Below, in pieces: positions 57,454-64,000 of a stretch of DNA of 64,000 nt. Source of the DNA: Stictocephala bisonia (Eukaryota; Arthropoda; Insecta; Hemiptera; Membracidae). A program made the translations under genes and the position numbers. The notes under the pieces are model-generated. The model was given only the letters and a program-made list of their open reading frames with translations, searched no databases and had not been told where the DNA came from. The stretch is from the NCBI GenBank assembly GCA_035578905.1, contig JAQJVL010000523.1, positions 62,001 through 126,000 on the forward strand, given 5' to 3'. Position 1 is the stretch's first letter. Each line of letters begins with the position of its first letter.

Positions 57454-57724
57454 CTGTAAATGACCAAAAATACTACATAAATTTCATGATACTATAATGC
57501 ATAAAATTATAGTCATAAAATGAATATTGCCCAAGAAACCACATCAGTACATGGTTTATGCAATGATGAATGGTTACAAAGCCTAATTTAATTATGCAAA
57601 AATCATACAAATGAGATCATCATATCACTAAAAAAATACAGAAAGCTCATTACCTAAGACTATCCTCTGCTGTAAGATGTGATAAAACTTACAACATCAC
57701 ATAAGTTTAATACATATAACATGG

Positions 57725-58170
57725 ACTCATATTTACACGGATGGGTCAAAATTAAACCCACAACTTTTAGTGGGTGCTGGAGTTACTTCTGAACTACATT
57801 AAAATTATCAAACAGTTCATCTCATTTTGTCTTTGATTAGTGTAGTAGCTCTAAAATTTGTTCATGAATATTTATAATCAAAAACATTATTATGCTATTC
57901 TATGAATGAAAATCAACTATTAAAACAGTTTCTAATAATATGAAATTTAATTGTTAAAAATATAAATTGTATCTTCAACAGATTCCTTCACATTGTAGTA
58001 TAAAAGTAAATGAATTAGCTGACAATCTACCCAAACAACACAATAAACCTCCACTTTATCAAGCAAAAAATGAAATTCAGTAATGCCTAAAAAATTAATT
58101 CCAAACTACCTTGCAAAATGAAATAAAAACTAAATTGTACGAATATTTGAATGATACTTCACATTTTCAT
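57725..58170 (+). pseudogene. LINE RNase H fragment, heavily decayed
   Basis: Conceptual frames read YTDGSKLNPQLLVGAGVTS (first RNase H acidic residue) and, about 250 bp on, SIKVNELADNLPKQHNKPPL, equivalent to the GNExAD box with the fourth acidic residue. Stops and shifts separate them. No boundaries can be set. Confidence 0.5.
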
Positions 58171-58354
58171 AGAAAAAACACTGTTGCATTTTCCGACAAA
58201 AAACAGGACACAAACCCGACATAACATTTTTCAAAGCTTTTGTCAGAAAAGTAACCATCATGCTGAACAAAAGAAATACAGAACCTTTCCTATCCAAAAT
58301 ACACTAAAGAAGAATAAAAATATGCTTACTTAGTAAACCTGTATACATTTTAAT

Positions 58355-59572
58355 ACATGTACGATGGTAATAGCCCACCTGCTCACCCATACTCATAAGG
58401 TAGTAATGGCCCACCTGCTCATCCATACTCATATGGCCGCCCATACATGTACAGTGGCAATAGCCCACCTGCTCACCCATACTCATAAGGTAGTAATGGC
58501 CCACCTGCTCACCCATACTCATAAGGTAGTAATGGCCCACCTGCTCACCCATACTCATATGGCCGCCCATACATGTACAGTGGCAATAGCCCACCTGCTC
58601 ACCTATACTCATAAGGTAGTAATGGCCCACCTGCTCACCCATACTCATACGGCCGCCCATACATGTACAGTGGTAATAGCCCACCTGCTCACCCATACTC
58701 ATAAGGTAGTAATAGCCCATCTGCTCACCCATACTCATAAGGTAGTAATGGCCCACCTGCTCATCCATACTCATATGGCCGCCCATACATGTACAGTGGC
58801 AATAGCCCACCTGCTCACCCATACTCATAAGGTAGTAATGGCCCACCTGCTCATCCATACTCATAAGGTAGTAATGGCCCACCTGCTCATCCATACTCAT
58901 ATGGCCGCCCATACATGTACAGTGGCAATAGCCCACCTGCTCACCCATACTCATAAGGTAGTAATGGCCCACCTGCTCATCCATACTCATAAGGTAGTAA
59001 TGGCCCACCTGCTCACCCATACTCATATGGCCGCCAATACATGTACAGTGGCAATAGCCCACCTGCTCACCCATACTCATAAGGTAGTAATGGCCCACCT
59101 GCTCATCCATACTCATAAGGTAGTAATGGCCCACCTGCTCATCCATACTCATAAGGTAGTAATGGCCCACCTGCTCACCCATACTCATATGGCCGCCAAT
59201 ACATGTACAGTGGCAATAGCCCACCTGCTCACCCATACTCATAAGGTAGTAATGGCCCACCTGCTCATCCATACTCATAAGGTAGTAATGGCCCACCTGC
59301 TCATCCATACTCATACGGCCGCCCATACATGTACAGTGGTAATAGCCCACCTGCTCACCCATACTCATACGGCAGCCCATACATGTACGGTGGTAATAGC
59401 CCACTTGCTCACCCATACTCATATGGCCGCCCATACATGTACGGTGGTAATAGCCCACCTGCTCACCCATACTCATACGGTAGTAATGGCCCACCCAGCC
59501 TCCCATACATGTACGTTGGTAATACCCCAGCTGCTCACCCATACTCATACGGTAGTACATGTACGTAGTAGG
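58355..59572. repeat. 36-bp minisatellite, array 4 (largest)
   Basis: About 34 unit-equivalents. The main unit is 'gtagtaatggcccacctgct' plus 'cacccatactcataag'. A 54-bp variant adds an 18-bp insert (ggccgcccatacatgtac), showing an underlying 18-bp period. The two types form a higher-order pattern. It shares most positions with arrays 1-3. Frames of over 400 codons are open on both strands because every unit length is a multiple of three. Confidence 0.95.
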
Positions 59573-59837
59573 TGATGTTAATAACCTTCTTAAATATTTT
59601 CATCATTTTGGCATATATGAAAATTCTTATTGAGTATTAAGTAAATCATTTGATATAGGCAAAAACCATATATGTACAGTTCAAAATAATAATTTATAAA
59701 GTATATGTTAAGAAGCCAGATCAATAATTAGTAAATCACTTTATGTCAATTGCTCTGCTGTTTAACCCTACGGTGTATTTTGACATAATGTGTATGTCAT
59801 GTACTATTAACGCAATAATATTCAATCACCATCGGTG

Positions 59838-59893
59838 TTGAAATGGTTGAGCAGTCTAAGGCATTGTGCTGTGGCCAGATACACCGCTAAGGC
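59838..59893 (+). repeat. truncated head of the tRNA-derived SINE
   Basis: 'tgagcagtctaaggcattg' matches the A-box head of the SINE at 4205. The B-box region is missing, and an unrelated sequence beginning 'ggcccattctatatggacaa' follows, resembling the terminus of a PIF/Harbinger or hAT element, but its other end is not found. Confidence 0.4.
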
Positions 59894-60239
59894 CCATTCT
59901 ATATGGACAACAAGTGCGTTGTGCTTGAAGCGTCACACCAAATTTCATTTTGTAGGTCAATGGGTTTTATGAGTAGCATCTATATGGGTGCACTTACCGC
60001 CCGCAAAATCCCTGCTCACTCCGCGTTAAGGCTGGCAATGCGACGTGTCCTGCAACAAACTCTTTTTTCGCGATGGCATTGCCGCGAGGTTCATTTTATA
60101 CAGACACTATTGCCGTCACAGCGTTGCGGGAAGGATGGTTGTTTATTTCATTGTCCTGATAAGTCTTGAGAAGGAGGAGTGAGCTAGTGTCTTTTGATAA
60201 TGTTCAATACTGAAAAGTTTATAGTTGAAATTGAGAAGC

Positions 60240-60775
60240 GGCTGGAAATTTATGACGTAAAGTCTAAAGTTAAGAGAAGAATTGATAGGCGGACCTCTGA
60301 GGAACACGCTGGTAGATGGAGGCCGAGACCGGGCTCAGGCAGTCTCGTGCACTTATTCGAGGACTGAATCGCAGTTACATCACAGCTTAACTGAGCTGTG
60401 GCCGGGCCAAGGTGAGGGCTGTTACGGGGCTGCTGACCGGACATAATCTTCTTCATAGACGTATAAAGATTATGGGCTTAACAGAAGACTCCACATGCAG
60501 GCTCTGCGAGGAGGATGAGGATAGCTCCATTCACATCTTGTATCATTGTGAAGCTCTCTCATCTTTTAAGTACAGGACTCTGGTTGCCGCTTTTCTGGAA
60601 CCAGAGGACATCAGACGGGCTACACTTGGGGAGACCCCTTCTTTCATAAGGGGGACTGGTCTCTTGTGAAACTGTTGCCAGGCTCGGGGCGCAAAGGGCC
60701 ATGGAGTCTAGGCGCGGTGGGCTTGGTGACAGGACCATAACCAGTGTATCTATCTATCTTGTATCTGAAAAAAAT
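60240..60775 (+). pseudogene. 3' end of an R1/I-like LINE ORF2
   Basis: The frame at 60412-60669 reads VRAVTGLLTGHNLLHRRIKI, then CRLCEEDEDSSIHILYHCEA, a CxxC...HxxxxC finger related to the one in the LINE at 29436. The end is followed by 'gtatctatctatcttgtat', a tail style seen in R1-like elements. It is truncated at the 5' side and is not a close copy of the 29.4-kb element. Confidence 0.75.
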
Positions 60776-61177
60776 CATTATTTTAAACTGTCATATTATA
60801 AAATTTATCCTTAGGCCAAGTCGAAGTGTAATATTGTTAAGTTTAAAAAACGATCAAAGATAATTGAACCATTATATTTATCAAAGATAATTATTTTCAT
60901 TATACCCTACAGGGTTTGTTTGTATACATACAAGAAGATGTTTAGTTACATAAAAAACTTTGTCATTTAATAAGCTTTAAAGTGATATGCCACATGGTTA
61001 TGGTTTAGTACTCGGCGATCTACTTTTATCAATAGTAAGACTGCACTACAAGCTGGACTTTATGTAAGAAATGCAGTAAAGGCCATTATAAAATTGTTTT
61101 ATTATTATGAGTACAATAGAGACACATTTTTAGCTATTAATGGTGAAAAAGGTGATCCTCCAAACAGCTTTAAAACT

Positions 61178-61740
61178 TTACAGATCATTTTCAAACTGTC
61201 TGATCTGTTTTCTAATGCAAGCTCTTGCTCTTTTCCTCATTGCTCCAACTGTAAATTTAAAAGATAATGTTTGGGGAAGTTTCTCAAATGCGGCTGTTAT
61301 ACTATCACTGAGTTCTGGTTCTGAGTTCACTGTTGTGAAGTATACTTTTTTAATGTACCCAAAGACAAAAAAACCCATAGGGGTAAGGTCATGTTAGATA
61401 GTTCAGTGACAACCATTCACATATTTCATTGTTGAAGTGAGGGGAGAGCACCATCTTGTTGGTAAACTATCCTGTCTCTTTGAATAGTGTTAACATCATG
61501 TAAGAAATCTGGGAGGTTATGCTGAAGAAATTGCAAGTAACTTTCTTTGTTTAAGTTTCTTCAAAAAAAGTGTGGTCTTATCAGTTGGATCTTTCCTTTG
61601 TAGCTTTAGGATTTTTTGTCTGCCTTCTCTGGTAAACGAAGACTCATAAGTCCACAATATCTTTTTTTTTAAAGTTGTACTGCCCAATGTCCCTATGTAA
61701 TAGCCAGCGACAAAATTGAACTCTAAGAGCAAAGTTAGTT
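61178..61740 (-). pseudogene. decayed mariner-like transposase of the same group as 9606-10664
   Basis: Minus-strand pieces: YESSFTREG (first catalytic region; the Asp is replaced) near 61640, and DLTPMGFFVFGYIKKVYFTT near 61390 (third catalytic region), followed by SITAAFEKLPQ and MRKRARACI, the usual C-terminal helix. Many stops and shifts. No inverted repeats were recognised. Confidence 0.7.
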
Positions 61741-61834
61741 GGCTCTAATGCTTGAACTGAAGTGAAATGCTATGCATTAAGTTTGTTTCTGTGAAAAATG
61801 TTACAGAGATAGCTTTCATATCAGAAATGTTTCA

Positions 61835-63310
61835 GGTGTGAATAGTGCTCAAAAACAGAACAATCAAATTACATATATAAACAATATATCTTTATCAGAA
61901 AATATCTGCCTGTAGAAAGCCACTTCCTTATCAGTATGTGATTTGGCTAAGAGATAAACAAAATATCGAAGTCAGAAAATATTCCCCTATAGTCTGGTCA
62001 CTTCCTTATCAGCATGTGAAAAGAAGCAGATAACATTAATGAATAGGAATTCACACGCAAAAGTAATGAATTAAAGCCATTTAATTTTGTTCAAGAGTCC
62101 AGAGTCCAGTCCTCCTTTCCGCCTGAGCTCCACCCTTGTTTATCAACCCTTTCTTATTACTTTTTGCCTGATAAGAAACACCTTGTGGAAACATTCCATT
62201 CTGTTTACAACTCATCTAACATTCTGAAATTAATTATGCTTCTAGTTTTATACTGTATTTTGACAAATAAAAGGTTTTTATGATGAACATAAGATATTAG
62301 AGTTTATTTATTTTGATTTGTAATGAAAATACAATGCATACAAAACTTAGGGAACTGGATTGAAAAATAAATTTTTAAGATTAATATTGTGTAAAATTAA
62401 ACACAATAAGTGTTTGACATTTTTATTTTAAAATATTTAAATTTTATTTTAATTATTTTTTTTTTTACAGTCTTAAATTAGATTAATCTTTGAAGGAATA
62501 ATGTTTTAAATTGATTTATCTTAACATTTACTGACCCAAAATAGTTCATTATTTCTTAAATTTAAAACAAATGTACTGAATACTGTAATTTCTAAAAACA
62601 TTTATGGTATTATTATGGCTGTATAGTTTTTTATGAATGTGAGTAATATTTATATTTTCTTACAGTATTATCACCAATTGAGAAAAGAACCAATAGTTAA
62701 TAAAAATAGCTTTTTTCAATAGTTAATAAAAATATTTTTTTTTTTAATTAACTATATTATTATTTGTTGTTGCTGTTTATTTTTGACATACTACAATTAC
62801 ACCAACCTCTTAAATTTAGTTGTGGTAATTTCAATAAATTGTTGTGATTTGTTTTTGAGTAAGTTTTATTACTAAACAAGACCTTAATGGCAGGTTATTT
62901 TTTAATTTTCTTTGGCTTAAGGGAAATTTCAATTGCATAATAATTTGAGCATTATATTCCATTTAGCTACATTGTATACTTTTTTAAATTTAAAGTAAAT
63001 ACTTTCTTTGTGCAAAAAATGTAAACAATCATACCCTGAGAATAAATAAAATGTTACCAATTCTATAGTTATTGGAAATATTGTATGTCATTTTATATAT
63101 TTTTAGGGTGTAATATACTTCATATTGGAGAAATCACCAAAATACCATATACTGTTTTACTGACTGATTCCACATAATTTGTTGATTCATTGGCATAAAG
63201 GTATTGGAAAAATTTTCTAAGACTTTCTCAAAAAGTACTCAGAACCAAGAACCGATTTCAGTAAAGAACCGAACCGGAACCAAAAAAAATGGAGCCGACC
63301 CATCACTAGT
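61835..63310 (+). mobile_element. hAT-like non-autonomous element, copy A (truncated)
   Basis: Aligns inverted with 33150-40222. It contains the counterpart of the copy B right part (agataaac..gcctgtag, cacttccttatcag) at 61880-62220 and of its left end (gaaccgaaccggaacc, then gagccgacccatcacta) at 63240-63310. It lacks the outer ~60 bp at its left end. Without B's insertions the unit is about 1.5 kb. No transposase frame is present. Confidence 0.65.
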
Positions 63311-64000
63311 TACTATTGATTCATAAAAATGCTTAATTGGCTATGAATTATAGTTTTGTGACTGCTAAAAGTGGGTCACTAAATGCTAAAACATAACCAT
63401 GTGGCATATAAATTTAAAGCTTATTAAATGGTAAAGTTTTTTATGTAAATTAACCTTTTCTTGTATACAGGGGTTTATGAAAATAATTGGTTCAATAATC
63501 TTTGATTTTTTTATACTTAGCAATGTTACACTTTGCTTAAGGATCAATTTTATATATACCGTACGACAATTTAAAATAATGACTTTTTGTTATAGAAAAT
63601 GTAATGGAGAATCTGAAAATGATGTCATTTTTGGTCATATGATTTTTGGTTTGCCGAGGAATCGCAAATTTCTGTACAAAAACACTGGTTTTTCAGAAAA
63701 ACTGAAATTAATTCATTTCCAAGCCAATATTGAGAGTTAGACTTTTATATGTACACCATTGAGTTACAGTTACATTATATTATAAACCCCTTAAAAACAT
63801 TTACACCAAAAGCCAACCACCCTATATATATAGAAATTATTATAGACCAGAAGGGTAAATATATAGATTAGACGGTACCAAATTGTCAAAAGCTGAGGTA
63901 AAAAATTAAAATTTAAGTTATGATGAATAAAAAAGCAGGACCCAAACAAAGTATAATTCAGGTGGTAAACCTGAAATAGAGGAAAGTTGTCCTCTCAGGA
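63311..64000. other. no recognised feature
   Basis: AT-rich. The + strand frame at 63477-63740 follows a 'tgtatacag' that looks like an acceptor, but its product matches no family I know. Confidence 0.35.

Noticed and set aside
58304..59575. Open frames of 418 and 403 codons on opposite strands
   Set aside because: Both lie wholly in the 36/54-bp minisatellite. All unit lengths are multiples of three, so stops absent from one unit are absent from all. Products are low-complexity repeats on both strands; no splice, promoter or homology support.
59760..59835. Left end of a further piggyBac element (TTAAccctacggtgtatttt)
   Set aside because: Only one TTAA-adjacent end is seen; no matching inverted end was found, so chance similarity cannot be excluded.
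63477..63740. 87-codon + strand frame after an acceptor-like site
   Set aside because: Composition is that of AT-rich noncoding sequence; no recognised homology, so I could not support it as an exon.

Overview
This window looks like AT-rich nuclear DNA of an arthropod, most likely an insect; a sap-feeding hemipteran is possible but unproven. The signs are exons with GT/AG introns, introns of several kilobases filled with transposons, and insect-type DNA transposons, non-LTR retrotransposons and SINEs. I see no prokaryotic operon, CRISPR array, rRNA operon or intact tRNA gene.

Two conserved host genes point towards each other. On the + strand, 3861-12992 holds the last four visible exons of tryptophan 2,3-dioxygenase (vermilion), with its 5' part off the window. 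On the - strand, 57453-28319 holds the last eight visible exons of the DNA helicase RTEL1, from helicase motif IV to the stop codon. Every splice junction keeps the reading frame. The roughly 15 kb between the two stop codons holds two hAT elements, a piggyBac-type MITE, degenerate tandem repeats and a 1.7 kb minisatellite of 45-bp units.

The rest is mobile or repetitive DNA, much of it nested. The last vermilion intron carries a decayed Tigger/pogo element that contains an intact 2,033-bp mariner-like element (352-aa transposase, ~310-bp inverted repeats) and a 36-bp-unit minisatellite. The largest RTEL1 intron (32708-47386) holds an old hAT-like repeat loaded with a SINE that itself carries a deleted mariner, a LINE and a piggyBac-type element; two minisatellites; and a CR1-like LINE. 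A truncated second copy of the hAT-like repeat at 61835-63310 lies in the opposite orientation and shows an empty site for the piggyBac-type insertion. Other RTEL1 introns hold a 5'-truncated RNase H LINE with a perfect 13-bp target duplication and a decayed piggyBac with two nested insertions.

The observations most worth checking are: a hammerhead-ribozyme-like motif at 12438-12482; one 36-bp minisatellite family present at four separate places and in both orientations; an inverted pair of relics of a conserved unidentified protein at 30.9-31.7 kb; and several insertion events datable from exact target duplications and paralogous empty sites. No coherent novel multi-gene system was found; the long open frames inside minisatellites are by-products of repeat units divisible by three.
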